Below are positions 1-7,268 of a DNA stretch of 9,025 nt, in pieces. The notes under the pieces are model-generated. The model did no database searches, was not told where the DNA came from, and saw only the letters and a program-made list of their open reading frames with translations. Numbering within the stretch: position 1 is the first letter of the stretch; every line of letters starts with the position of its first letter. The stretch is taken from contig JALNVT010000089.1 of the NCBI GenBank assembly GCA_023231265.1, positions 1 through 9,025 of the forward strand, read 5' to 3'. The translations under genes and the position numbers were made by a program. This stretch comes from Sphaerochaetaceae bacterium (GTDB taxonomy: Bacteria; Spirochaetota; Spirochaetia; Sphaerochaetales; Sphaerochaetaceae).

Positions 1-1214
1 AACCAATCATCGCTCATTACAAAAAATCCTTTTGCTCCAACTTTCTCACCCCAACTGTTTTCAACACGCCATCTATTTGGTTTGCCATCTTCTTCTAGGT
101 TGACACCTGTAAGAACCATAGCATGAGTCATCAATGATTCACCGTAATCAAGACGCTGTGCTTTTGTCATTGGGAAAGTAGTTGAGAACAATGTCTCTTT
201 GTTATATGCATCAAGTGCCATCAGACCAGTCTCTCTTGTTGAAGATTGACCAACATCAGAACCAAACCATACAACCTCACCACTCTCCATCTGTTTGATA
301 GCAGCAGCTTTAAGATCATCAATTGGTAGGTTCAAATATTTAACAGGTTGACCACCTCTTACGTTTCCTAAATATTGAACAGTGAATGTCTTTCCAAAAG
401 GTTTATCTTTTGTAGGAGCATTGATCAATGAAACATAATCATTCATATCCATGTTTACATATTCTTTGAAGAATTCTAATGGTGTGATATCAGAGATTCT
501 GATGAAGTTATCATCTTTATCTCTTGTTTCGAATGTAAATTTCTTAGGTGGTTCACCTAATGAAATAGATAGGATTCTATAAACTGTATCGAGCATTCCT
601 TCTTTCATAACTCTCAATTCTTCTACAGAGCTACCATTAGCTTTTGCTTCACGTAACTCACAAGCGAAACCTCTGAGTTTGGTTGTCAAAGTCTTATCCA
701 TATCTCTTGTATTTGAAGATGAATATGATTCTGGCATTGCTGTCTTTGGAACAACACCATATTTTGTAACTAAGGATGCAAACATATCCCACTGACCACC
801 ATCACCGAGTGGATCTGATAATAAATAACTCACAACTCTGGAGCTTGTATCTTCATCAGATGTCTCAATCATGTTCTCAAGGAAATGGTTTGTTTTTTCT
901 AATTTATCCCAGAACAAAGGATAGTTCTGTGATAGTTCTATAGTTTTTAAGTTTAATTTTTTAATTATAGGAAGTTTCATTACGTTCAATGCAGCAAACA
1001 TCCAACATCTACCAGATTTTTTCTGATTTGTTATATCGCCTGCGTCGAGGGAAATAGAAAACTCATGTACATTCTGTAGTGCAGCTTTTATATCTTTACT
1101 GCTATCAACAATACCATTATTCATAACAGCATTTTGAGCTACTAAGTTCTTATCATTAGATTCGAAATTTGATTGATAGTTATCAATGTTTTTAAATTCT
1201 ATACTTTCTTTCAT
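1..1214 (-). CDS. pepC: Aminopeptidase C (bleomycin hydrolase family, peptidase C1B), 3' end cut by window edge
   Basis: This is a cytoplasmic papain-like cysteine aminopeptidase that removes N-terminal residues from peptides. The 404 complete codons visible carry the whole catalytic set. The oxyanion Gln64 and nucleophile Cys70 lie in NQKKSGRCWMFA, His364 in LMTHAMVLTGV, and Asn386 in WRVENSWGEK. The text between them (LSDPLGDGGQWDMF, GKTFTVQYLGNVRGG, GEVVWFGSDVGQ) also fits the family. No signal peptide is visible. The family is usually about 440-450 residues, so roughly 40 C-terminal residues lie beyond position 1, including the C-terminal tail that in homologues reaches into the active site and enforces aminopeptidase specificity. 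The ATG at 1214-1212 is chosen because AGAGGA (1227-1222) sits 7 bases upstream. A terminator separates it from the transporter operon, so it is probably transcribed independently. Family identity is secure; the exact substrates are not visible. Confidence 0.96.
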   Translation of the reverse strand, partial: MKESIEFKNIDNYQSNFESNDKNLVAQNAVMNNGIVDSSKDIKAALQNVHEFSISLDAGDITNQKKSGRCWMFAALNVMKLPIIKKLNLKTIELSQNYPLFWDKLEKTNHFLENMIETSDEDTSSRVVSYLLSDPLGDGGQWDMFASLVTKYGVVPKTAMPESYSSSNTRDMDKTLTTKLRGFACELREAKANGSSVEELRVMKEGMLDTVYRILSISLGEPPKKFTFETRDKDDNFIRISDITPLEFFKEYVNMDMNDYVSLINAPTKDKPFGKTFTVQYLGNVRGGQPVKYLNLPIDDLKAAAIKQMESGEVVWFGSDVGQSSTRETGLMALDAYNKETLFSTTFPMTKAQRLDYGESLMTHAMVLTGVNLEEDGKPNRWRVENSWGEKVGAKGFFVMSDDW

Positions 1215-1302
1215 ATTTAAGTCCTCTTGAGCGTAGAATATCATATTAAGCATTTTCTGTGTACTAAAAAAGTATGCTGAGGCTAATTTTTTTTAAATAT
1301 CG
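1215..1302 (-). promoter_or_regulatory. pepC leader with a presumed but unconvincing promoter
   Basis: This is the stretch between the transporter operon terminator and pepC. It must contain a promoter if pepC is transcribed independently. On the minus strand, TATGAT is a fair -10 match about 25 bases before the pepC start, but I see no good -35 at 16-18 bases from it. Apart from the pepC ribosome binding site (AGAGGA, 1227-1222) I see no other structured element here. The promoter call is inference from gene layout more than from sequence. Confidence 0.3.
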
Positions 1303-1334
1303 ATAATAAAACCACCGATGATAACACCGATGGT
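1303..1334 (-). terminator. Intrinsic terminator after the second permease gene
   Basis: Read on the minus strand, ACCATCGGTG (1334-1325) pairs with CATCGGTGGT (1320-1311) over 10 base pairs including two G-U pairs, with a TTAT loop, followed by a T-rich run (TTTATTAT). On the plus strand the two G-U pairs become A-C mismatches, so the structure is good only for minus-strand transcription. It lies 30 bases after the stop of the last transporter gene and ends the operon. An AT-only perfect palindrome (AAATATTAATATTT, 1344-1357) lies between that stop and the hairpin. Confidence 0.8.
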
Positions 1335-1363
1335 CAATATATTAAATATTAATATTTTATTTA

Positions 1364-2308
1364 TTATCTCTGTCCTTTATCATATGGAACACCAGATGAT
1401 TTAGGTCCAACACCCTTACCACTGAATACCACAAGAGCAATAACAGTCAAAATATAAGGGAAGCTATCAAAGAATTCTAATGGTAGTGCAGCAAAAATAC
1501 CCAAGCTTGTTGAATAAATCTTCAATATCTGTGATAGACCAAAGAACAATGAAGCCCATAAAATTGGAGCCGGTTTCCATCTACCAAAGATAACTGCAGC
1601 CATTGCTATGAAACCAGTACCATGAATACTTACAGAGGTATATTGAATATCCTGAGTTAAGATCATCATTGCACCACCGAGTCCACTTAAAAGACCACTG
1701 ATAATAACAGCACTGTAACGAATCTTAGTTACATTTGCACCAACACTATCAACAGCATGTGGATTCTCACCAGCAGCTCTAAGTCTGAGACCAAAAGAAG
1801 TTTTATAAAGTACATACCAACTTATTACAACCAAAATCAAGGCAATGAATACAGTTGGATATATATTTGAGAATAGGAATTTACCGAAGAAAGGTATCTT
1901 AGATAGTAAAGGATAGGTTGTTTTTGTGAAGCTCTCATTGAAGGCAACAGTTCTCTGCTGTCCAAATATGATCTGAGACATATAAATTGTAACACCAGTT
2001 GCAAACATATTGATTGCAGTACCACTGATTACCTGGTCAGATTTCAATGTTATACACATGTATGCATGAAGTATTGAAACAATACCACCAACAAGCATTC
2101 CCATCAACAAAGCAAAATAAGGACCTGATGCAGAACCTTGAACGAAATACATGACAGTAGCTCCAGTGAATGCACCGAATCCCATCAAACCTTCCAAACC
2201 AATATTAACAACACCAGATTTCTCACAGAACATACCACCAAGAGCAGTTACAAGAATTGGCGTGGAATAAATTAAAGTAAGTGTAAGCATGCCATAAAAT
2301 GTATCCAT
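1364..2308 (-). CDS. nupQ: Nucleoside ABC transporter, inner membrane permease (NupQ/YufQ type)
   Basis: This is the second membrane subunit of a BMP-type nucleoside importer, expected to pair with the permease encoded just upstream to form the channel. The 314-residue protein is almost entirely hydrophobic segments. It carries landmarks of this permease family: EKSGVVNIGLEGLMGFGAF near residues 28-46, SDQVISGTAINMFATGVT near residues 90-107, the cytoplasmic loop RAAGENPHAVDSVGANV near residues 177-193, and a C-terminal FPYILTVIALV segment. Length is normal for the smaller of the two permeases. The ATG at 2308 is supported by AAGGAGG (2322-2316) seven bases upstream, which lies inside the last codons of the preceding gene; the stop of that gene is two bases away, so translation is probably coupled. 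Distinguishing a nucleoside from a sugar transporter relies on the BMP-family binding protein in the same operon. Confidence 0.93.
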   Translation of the reverse strand: MDTFYGMLTLTLIYSTPILVTALGGMFCEKSGVVNIGLEGLMGFGAFTGATVMYFVQGSASGPYFALLMGMLVGGIVSILHAYMCITLKSDQVISGTAINMFATGVTIYMSQIIFGQQRTVAFNESFTKTTYPLLSKIPFFGKFLFSNIYPTVFIALILVVISWYVLYKTSFGLRLRAAGENPHAVDSVGANVTKIRYSAVIISGLLSGLGGAMMILTQDIQYTSVSIHGTGFIAMAAVIFGRWKPAPILWASLFFGLSQILKIYSTSLGIFAALPLEFFDSFPYILTVIALVVFSGKGVGPKSSGVPYDKGQR

Positions 2309-2310
2309 AT

Positions 2311-3420
2311 CTATGCCTCCTTATTTCCAATCTTATTCAATACAGATTTAATACCATTCTGCATTGCAACAAAGATTATGATTGCACTTGTGATGATGAT
2401 TGCTATCTCTCGAGGAATACCGTTTGCCTGCATGATAGGTTGAATAGCTTGAAGTGCACCAAACAACAATCCACCTAATACAGAACCAATAGCAGTGTTA
2501 CCACCAACTAAAGCTGCTACGATACCATTGAAACCATAGTTTTCAAACGCTGGAATAACTCTTCCGTAATTGAAAGTACCACAAGTTAAAAGTGTACCTG
2601 CAAGACCTGCAAATGTACCTGACAGTGTCATTGCTAAAATGGCATTCTTATTAACATTGATACCAGCATATTTTGCTGCATCCTTATTGAATCCAACAGC
2701 TCTCAATTCATAACCAAATGTAGTTTTATTCATTATGTAATAGAAAGCATACACAGCTATGATTACAATGATGAATCCCCAGTGGAGTCTTGAGTTGTTT
2801 GTGATATCACTTAAGAAATCACTTCCAAGCCATGCTGCATCTGGGATATCAACAGTTCTTACAAGAGATGATCCTGGGAGTGATTTAACTGTCCAGTTCA
2901 AAAAATACAAACCAACATAGTTAAGCATGATTGTAACAACAACTTCATGTACGTTGTATTTAGCTTTTAAAAGACCTGGAATGAATCCCCAAATTGTTCC
3001 ACCTAAAGCACCAGCGATAACAACCATTGGCAGTAGGATAACTTTTGGAAGACCTGGGAAAGATAATGCAACAACGATACTGAAAAGGGAACCCATCATC
3101 ACCTGTCCTTCAGCACCAATGTTGAACAGACCACATCTATATGCGAAAGCAACAGATAGACCTGTTAAAATTAAAGGCATTGAAGATACAAGGAACTCTC
3201 CGATATATCTTGCATTGAATACAGATCTAGATGTTCCAATAAATTTTGTGTTTATTCCAAACACACCACGAAGCAATGCAGTGAATAAATAACCTGCATT
3301 CAGCTGTGAAAATAACATTATAATGATACCAACAATGAAACCTAGAACAATAGAAATTATTGGAATCAATACTTTCTGGTGTTTTTCATTGCCGACATAT
3401 GCTCTAAAACTATTACTCAT
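2311..3420 (-). CDS. nupP: Nucleoside ABC transporter, inner membrane permease (NupP/YufP type)
   Basis: This is the larger membrane subunit of the nucleoside importer. It has a charged N-terminal cytoplasmic stretch followed by about nine to ten hydrophobic segments. The family landmarks are YRCGLFNIGAEGQVMMGS, the ATPase-contacting region KYNVHEVVVTIMLNYVGLYF, and LRAVGFNKDAAKYAGINV, with ALVGGNTAIGSVLGGLLFG near the C-terminus. I choose the ATG at 3420, giving 369 residues. The reading frame also has a GTG at 3450, but that would overlap the ATPase gene by 38 bases and has no clear ribosome site, whereas AAGGGAG (3439-3433) precedes the ATG by 12 bases. With the ATG start the gene overlaps the end of the ATPase gene by 8 bases (ATGAGTAA), a typical translational-coupling arrangement. 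Confidence 0.93.
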   Translation of the reverse strand: MSNSFRAYVGNEKHQKVLIPIISIVLGFIVGIIIMLFSQLNAGYLFTALLRGVFGINTKFIGTSRSVFNARYIGEFLVSSMPLILTGLSVAFAYRCGLFNIGAEGQVMMGSLFSIVVALSFPGLPKVILLPMVVIAGALGGTIWGFIPGLLKAKYNVHEVVVTIMLNYVGLYFLNWTVKSLPGSSLVRTVDIPDAAWLGSDFLSDITNNSRLHWGFIIVIIAVYAFYYIMNKTTFGYELRAVGFNKDAAKYAGINVNKNAILAMTLSGTFAGLAGTLLTCGTFNYGRVIPAFENYGFNGIVAALVGGNTAIGSVLGGLLFGALQAIQPIMQANGIPREIAIIITSAIIIFVAMQNGIKSVLNKIGNKEA

Positions 3421-4948
3421 AATCTGGTAGATCTCCCTTCTTAGCTCCACTCATCAATAGACCCAATTCATTTTCGGTTGCATCTTTGGCATCCAAAACA
3501 CCAACTATCTCACCTTCATAAATGACGGCAATTTTATCAGACAAGCTCAATACTTCTTCTAATTCTAAAGAGAATAAAAGTACTGCTTTACCTTTATCTC
3601 TTTCTGCTACAATACTCTTATGGATGAATTCAATAGCACCTACATCAAGACCACGTGTTGGTTGTGCTGCCAATAACAATGCTGGAGAGCGATCAACTTC
3701 ACGTGCAATGATAGCTTTTTGTTGATTACCACCACTCAAACTACGAGATGTGGTGTCTGAACCTTGACTGCTTCTAACATCATATTCTTCAACCAATCTA
3801 TCGCTATATTCTTTGATTGCTTCTTTGTTCAATTTGCCATGTGTTGAAAAAGGTTCTTTGAAATAAGATTGAAGGACCATGTTCTCTTTTATATCAAAAT
3901 CCATAACAAGACCATATTTTTGTCTGTCTTCAGGAATATGACCTAGTCCCATCTCTGTTCTTTCTCTAATTTTTGTATTTTGAATTTCTTTTCCTAGGAA
4001 TTCGATTGTTCCACCACTGCATGGTGTCAAACCTGTAATACCCTGGATCAATTCACTTTGACCATTACCATCAATTCCGGCAACACACATGATCTCACCT
4101 GTTCTAACATCAAGGTTGAAGTTCTTAACTGCATCTAGGCCTTTAGAATCTTTAACACTCAAGTTTCTGATTTTCATAACAGTCTTGTGTTCATCGATTT
4201 CTTTTTTATTGAGATCAAGATTGACTTTACGTCCAACCATCATCTCTGCAAGTTCTGACGGATTGCTTTTTGCTACTTCAACAGTGGAGATACATTCCCC
4301 TCGTCTAAGTACGGTACATCTATCAGCAATTGCCATAATTTCTTTCAATTTATGAGTAATAAGAATAATTGATTTGCCTTCATTTACAAGGTTTCTCATG
4401 ACAATTATCAGGTCATCAATTTCTTGAGGGGTCAAAACTGCAGTAGGTTCATCAAAGATGAGAATATTGGAGTTACGATAAAGCATCTTCAATATTTCAA
4501 CTCTCTGTTGCATTCCAACGGTGATATTTTCAATCAATTCGTCTGGATCAACTGTCAGCCCATATTTCTCACTCAGGGCTACAACTTGAGCTCTACCTTT
4601 CTTAAGGTCTACCTGATGCCATCTATTTTTAGGCTCAACACCTAAAATAATATTCTCAGTAATTGAAAGGTTATGAACCAACTTGAAGTGTTGGTGAACC
4701 ATTCCTATTCCGATTTTAGTAGCTACATTGGGATCTTTTATGTCCACTTTCTCACCCCGAATGAGAATTTCACCCTCTTCAGCTTGATACAAGCCAAAAA
4801 GAACACTCATCAAGGTAGATTTACCTGCACCATTCTCACCTAATAAGGCATGGATTTCTCCCTGTCTTAAATCAAAGTTAACGTGAGAGTTAGCGATAAT
4901 TCCAGGAAATCTTTTTGTAATGTCCTTCATCTCGACAACATTATTCAT
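3413..4948 (-). CDS. nupO: Nucleoside ABC transporter, tandem ATP-binding subunit (NupO/RbsA-like)
   Basis: This cytoplasmic ATPase powers the two permeases. Its 511 residues contain two fused nucleotide-binding domains. Domain 1 has Walker A GENGAGKST (37-45), Q-loop Gln86 in HQHFKL, a degenerate signature (VGMQQR, 144-149), Walker B ILIFDE ending in Glu167, and H-loop His199. Domain 2 has the degenerate Walker A GIDGNGQSE (291-299), a canonical signature LSGGNQQ (404-410), a Walker B region LLLAAQPTRGLD without the acidic pair, and Ser in place of the H-loop His. This split of good and degenerate motifs, giving one competent and one impaired site, is usual for this subfamily of sugar and nucleoside importers. 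The ATG at 4948 has AGGAGA (4965-4960) about 11 bases upstream, overlapping the stop of the activase gene. The sequence resembles ribose RbsA, but the BMP-type binding protein favours nucleosides. Confidence 0.94.
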   Translation of the reverse strand: MNNVVEMKDITKRFPGIIANSHVNFDLRQGEIHALLGENGAGKSTLMSVLFGLYQAEEGEILIRGEKVDIKDPNVATKIGIGMVHQHFKLVHNLSITENIILGVEPKNRWHQVDLKKGRAQVVALSEKYGLTVDPDELIENITVGMQQRVEILKMLYRNSNILIFDEPTAVLTPQEIDDLIIVMRNLVNEGKSIILITHKLKEIMAIADRCTVLRRGECISTVEVAKSNPSELAEMMVGRKVNLDLNKKEIDEHKTVMKIRNLSVKDSKGLDAVKNFNLDVRTGEIMCVAGIDGNGQSELIQGITGLTPCSGGTIEFLGKEIQNTKIRERTEMGLGHIPEDRQKYGLVMDFDIKENMVLQSYFKEPFSTHGKLNKEAIKEYSDRLVEEYDVRSSQGSDTTSRSLSGGNQQKAIIAREVDRSPALLLAAQPTRGLDVGAIEFIHKSIVAERDKGKAVLLFSLELEEVLSLSDKIAVIYEGEIVGVLDAKDATENELGLLMSGAKKGDLPDYE

Positions 4949-4963
4949 ATTATATACAGTCTC

Positions 4964-5686
4964 CTACAGTTGTACTCTTACCAGTTTTACGCCAATATCA
5001 CTGGCTATTTTGCCTAAGTTACCCATGAACCTATTGCTAGGAACTTTGTCTTTTATGAGGTCTTCATGCATGCATCCTCGGGTGTGAACTTTAATTATTC
5101 TGAACAAGACTTCAGGATAATCTTTTAAGATTTCTGAAATCTGTCTAACTACATTTTCACTATCAACAAAAGAAGTTAAAGCAACATGCCTAACTTCCTC
5201 TACTTTTCCCAACTTCAATAAATATTTTAGATTTTCGAGATTGCCAGTCTTCTTAACACCAATTAAATCCCCGCTGCTATCTAAAGTTTTAACATCGAAT
5301 AGAAACTTATCAGTGACCTCAATCAAAGAGGCAATTCTCTCTCTATCAAAATATCCATTTGAATCAACATAACATGTTAAATTTTGTTTATGTAATTCAT
5401 CAAATAGAACCTCAAGCTGCTTGTGGTAGAGGGTAGGTTCACCACCACTCACAGTTATACCTCTTACATAAGGGGTATATGGTTCTATTTCTTTTATTAA
5501 ATCTTCTATGCTTACTTCTCTTTCTTTGAATTTCACATCTTGCGTTTCTGGGTTATGACAATACAAACATCTGATATCACATCCTTGGACAAATATAGAT
5601 GTTCTATTGCCAATCCCATCAACGTTAGCAAAAGGTAAAACCTTATGTAGAGGAAGTTTACTTTGTAATCCTTCTTTCGAACACAC
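4964..5686 (-). CDS. yjjW: Radical SAM glycyl radical enzyme activase, YjjW-type without ferredoxin insert
   Basis: This enzyme is predicted to use S-adenosylmethionine and a [4Fe-4S] cluster to abstract a hydrogen from the radical glycine of its partner, here the YjjI protein encoded just upstream. The cluster motif is CDIRCLYC with Cys36, Cys40 and Cys43 (CX3CX2C). The SAM-binding glycine motif is ITVSGGEP, and VDSNG and FDVKTLD follow as in PFL-activase relatives. At 240 residues it is short. E. coli YjjW, as I recall it, is about 287 residues and has a cysteine-rich two-cluster ferredoxin insert after the CHNP motif; here the stretch from CHNPET to VSGGEP has no cysteine. The GTG start at 5686 is supported by GAGGA (5699-5695) eight bases upstream. 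The gene overlaps the 3' end of yjjI by 29 bases, so the two are likely translationally coupled. The nucleoside transporter ATPase begins 15 bases after its stop. Confidence 0.9.
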   Translation of the reverse strand: MCSKEGLQSKLPLHKVLPFANVDGIGNRTSIFVQGCDIRCLYCHNPETQDVKFKEREVSIEDLIKEIEPYTPYVRGITVSGGEPTLYHKQLEVLFDELHKQNLTCYVDSNGYFDRERIASLIEVTDKFLFDVKTLDSSGDLIGVKKTGNLENLKYLLKLGKVEEVRHVALTSFVDSENVVRQISEILKDYPEVLFRIIKVHTRGCMHEDLIKDKVPSNRFMGNLGKIASDIGVKLVRVQL

Positions 5687-7181
5687 TGTTATATTCCTCA
5701 GAGCCCTTACCGAACCAAGTAGTATTTCTAAGTACTGCTTTATCGTTATTGGCTTTTTCTACTTCAGATTTTTTTACCAGATATCCAGTAACACGAATCA
5801 AATCAGAATTCTCTACATAAGTTGTTATGTATCTTGTTCCCTGATGGAACGCTCCCTTGATGATATCAAGTACAGCATCTGGATGGTCAATGTAAGTCTG
5901 GTCAAAAGGATAGAGATCCCCTGTACCTGCATCAAAATATTTGTAGAATTTAGAAGCTTGATTTATGTGAATAGGAAGGATTGGTTCCTCTCCAACTTTA
6001 ACTCGGTGAGCTGGTGTGTTATCAACATCCTCAGGTGTGATTTGAGCACCAACTTGAGCATGCAGAAGATAATGATCATTTGTTCTTTCCATGTATTTAG
6101 TTTCATGGGCATCGTTGATCTCTTTTACCTTATCCATGATAGCAAGAGCAATTTCATCACCTCTTTCTGAAGTACCAAATGTTTCATTCAATCCTTCTTT
6201 TTGAAGTAAATTATCAACAGCATCAGCAAGTCCAACAATAGCAATCATTGATGTAAATTTATCACGTGATAAAAATCCTTCTTTTACAAGGAAATTAGAT
6301 TCAAAGAAGTTTGATTTTTGAACAACAAAATCAATTCTTTCATCCATCATATGATTGATAGATTTTCCAAGTTCAGGAAGTAAGTTATTGATCATATCAT
6401 CAGTATCTTTTGAAGCAATAGCAATTGTTCCAAGGCGATAACGTAATAGGCCATAAGCTCCACCACCAATAGGTAATGAATTATAGCAGCTTACAATTGC
6501 ATGCTTGCCAACTACTTTTGTATATTCTTTAACGTTGGAGAAAGATGGTTTGCTCACTCTCAAGCAAGAATCAACACATGCAAGTGCAAATTTTTCATCT
6601 GATATCTCTTCATCGTAATTAAATGTCATGTTTGGTACTGGATTTTCCAGTTCAACAACAGCTCTAAGTATTAAATAACCAGCTCTTGTTGCTTTTGGAC
6701 CGATATCTGCGTGGACAAATGCGTCAGTGAAGACCTTGTCGATATGGTTCAAGAATCTTTTGATTTTTGGATATACCACTTCATCTGTCAAACCATCAAG
6801 GAATGGTTCAAATAATGTATCTAAATTTCCAATATAAACTGGGAAGGTAGTTACAGATGGTATGTGTGCATACATCATCAATAAATCGTCTAATAGTTCG
6901 TCTAAATCTTTAGGAGGAGTGATATCTAGAAAATCACAACCTTTTTCTACCAATACTTCGTAGTCAGGTACTATATAACGAGGTGTATGAAGAAGATATC
7001 CTTCATTCAAATCGCATATCATACCATTCTGTATAAATTCCCAGTCTTTCTCTGAGTAATTAAGAAGTTCTCTAGGGTCCTGTAGGCGGATTGCAGCATT
7101 AGCCAATCCTGCTATTTTTTGTTGATAAGTTAAACTTGAACTTGTTGCAGTCTCAAATAGTTCTTGTTTGTTTGATAACAT
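5658..7181 (-). CDS. yjjI: YjjI-family glycyl radical enzyme (substrate unknown)
   Basis: This is a cytoplasmic glycyl radical enzyme, active only without oxygen after activation by its radical SAM partner. The 507-residue product has the YjjI landmarks: GMICDLNEGYLLHTPRYIVPDYE (about 53-75), a cysteine loop IVSCYNSLPIGGGAYG with likely thiyl Cys232, SNFLVKEGFL (295-304), LHAQVG (373-378) and the radical-site loop LIRVTGYLVK with Gly466, followed by NTTWFGKGSEE. These match E. coli YjjI (about 516 residues) as I remember it; the protein is much shorter than pyruvate formate-lyase and lacks its paired Cys-Cys site. I choose the ATG at 7181 because GGAGGA (7194-7189) lies seven bases upstream; an in-frame GTG at 7202 would place that site inside the gene. 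It lies between the nucleoside-binding protein gene and the ATPase gene, so a nucleoside-linked role is inferred. The reaction is not known to me. Confidence 0.93.
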   Translation of the reverse strand: MLSNKQELFETATSSSLTYQQKIAGLANAAIRLQDPRELLNYSEKDWEFIQNGMICDLNEGYLLHTPRYIVPDYEVLVEKGCDFLDITPPKDLDELLDDLLMMYAHIPSVTTFPVYIGNLDTLFEPFLDGLTDEVVYPKIKRFLNHIDKVFTDAFVHADIGPKATRAGYLILRAVVELENPVPNMTFNYDEEISDEKFALACVDSCLRVSKPSFSNVKEYTKVVGKHAIVSCYNSLPIGGGAYGLLRYRLGTIAIASKDTDDMINNLLPELGKSINHMMDERIDFVVQKSNFFESNFLVKEGFLSRDKFTSMIAIVGLADAVDNLLQKEGLNETFGTSERGDEIALAIMDKVKEINDAHETKYMERTNDHYLLHAQVGAQITPEDVDNTPAHRVKVGEEPILPIHINQASKFYKYFDAGTGDLYPFDQTYIDHPDAVLDIIKGAFHQGTRYITTYVENSDLIRVTGYLVKKSEVEKANNDKAVLRNTTWFGKGSEEYNSVFERRITK

Positions 7182-7210
7182 AATTTGTTCCTCCAGAAAC
7201 ACAATTTTAT

Positions 7211-7243
7211 TAAAAAGAGAGGAGTTTTTGACACCCCCCTCTT
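7211..7243 (-). terminator. Intergenic hairpin with T-run: attenuator between binding protein and yjjI
   Basis: On the minus strand, AAGAGGGGGGT (7243-7233) pairs with ACTCCTCTCTT (7225-7215) over 11 base pairs including two G-U pairs. The loop is seven bases, and TTTTT then AATAAAA follows. It has the form of a strong intrinsic terminator and lies 25 bases after the binding protein stop and about 30 bases before the yjjI start. I see no convincing promoter between it and yjjI. The simplest reading is partial termination: most transcripts end here, giving abundant binding protein, while readthrough supplies the enzyme and transporter genes. The hairpin may also stabilise the 3' end of the short message. 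Confidence 0.8.
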
Positions 7244-7268
7244 AACCAATTTCTATACGAAAATCTAA

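Noticed and set aside
3421..3450. Extended GTG start for the first permease
   Set aside because: It has no clear ribosome site and would create a 38-base overlap; the ATG at 3420 has AAGGGAG upstream and an ordinary 8-base overlap.
3413..4948. Degenerate second nucleotide-binding domain of the ATPase as a sign of decay
   Set aside because: Mixed good and degenerate motifs across the two fused domains are normal in this importer subfamily, and the gene is full length.
1364..4948. Ribose or galactose importer (RbsAC type)
   Set aside because: Two different permease genes plus a BMP-family binding protein (DRSFNQ, GVDRDQ) indicate the nucleoside branch rather than the classical sugar branch.
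5607..6170. Long plus-strand open frame antisense to yjjI and the activase
   Set aside because: It is a shadow of the well-supported minus-strand genes, has no plausible ribosome site or recognisable family, and its product is an irregular mix of hydrophobic and Ser/Ile-rich stretches.
5658..7181. yjjI product as pyruvate formate-lyase or anaerobic ribonucleotide reductase
   Set aside because: It lacks the paired catalytic cysteines of pyruvate formate-lyase and the ATP-cone and zinc site of NrdD, is too short for either, and its VSCYNSLP and RVTGYLVK loops match YjjI.
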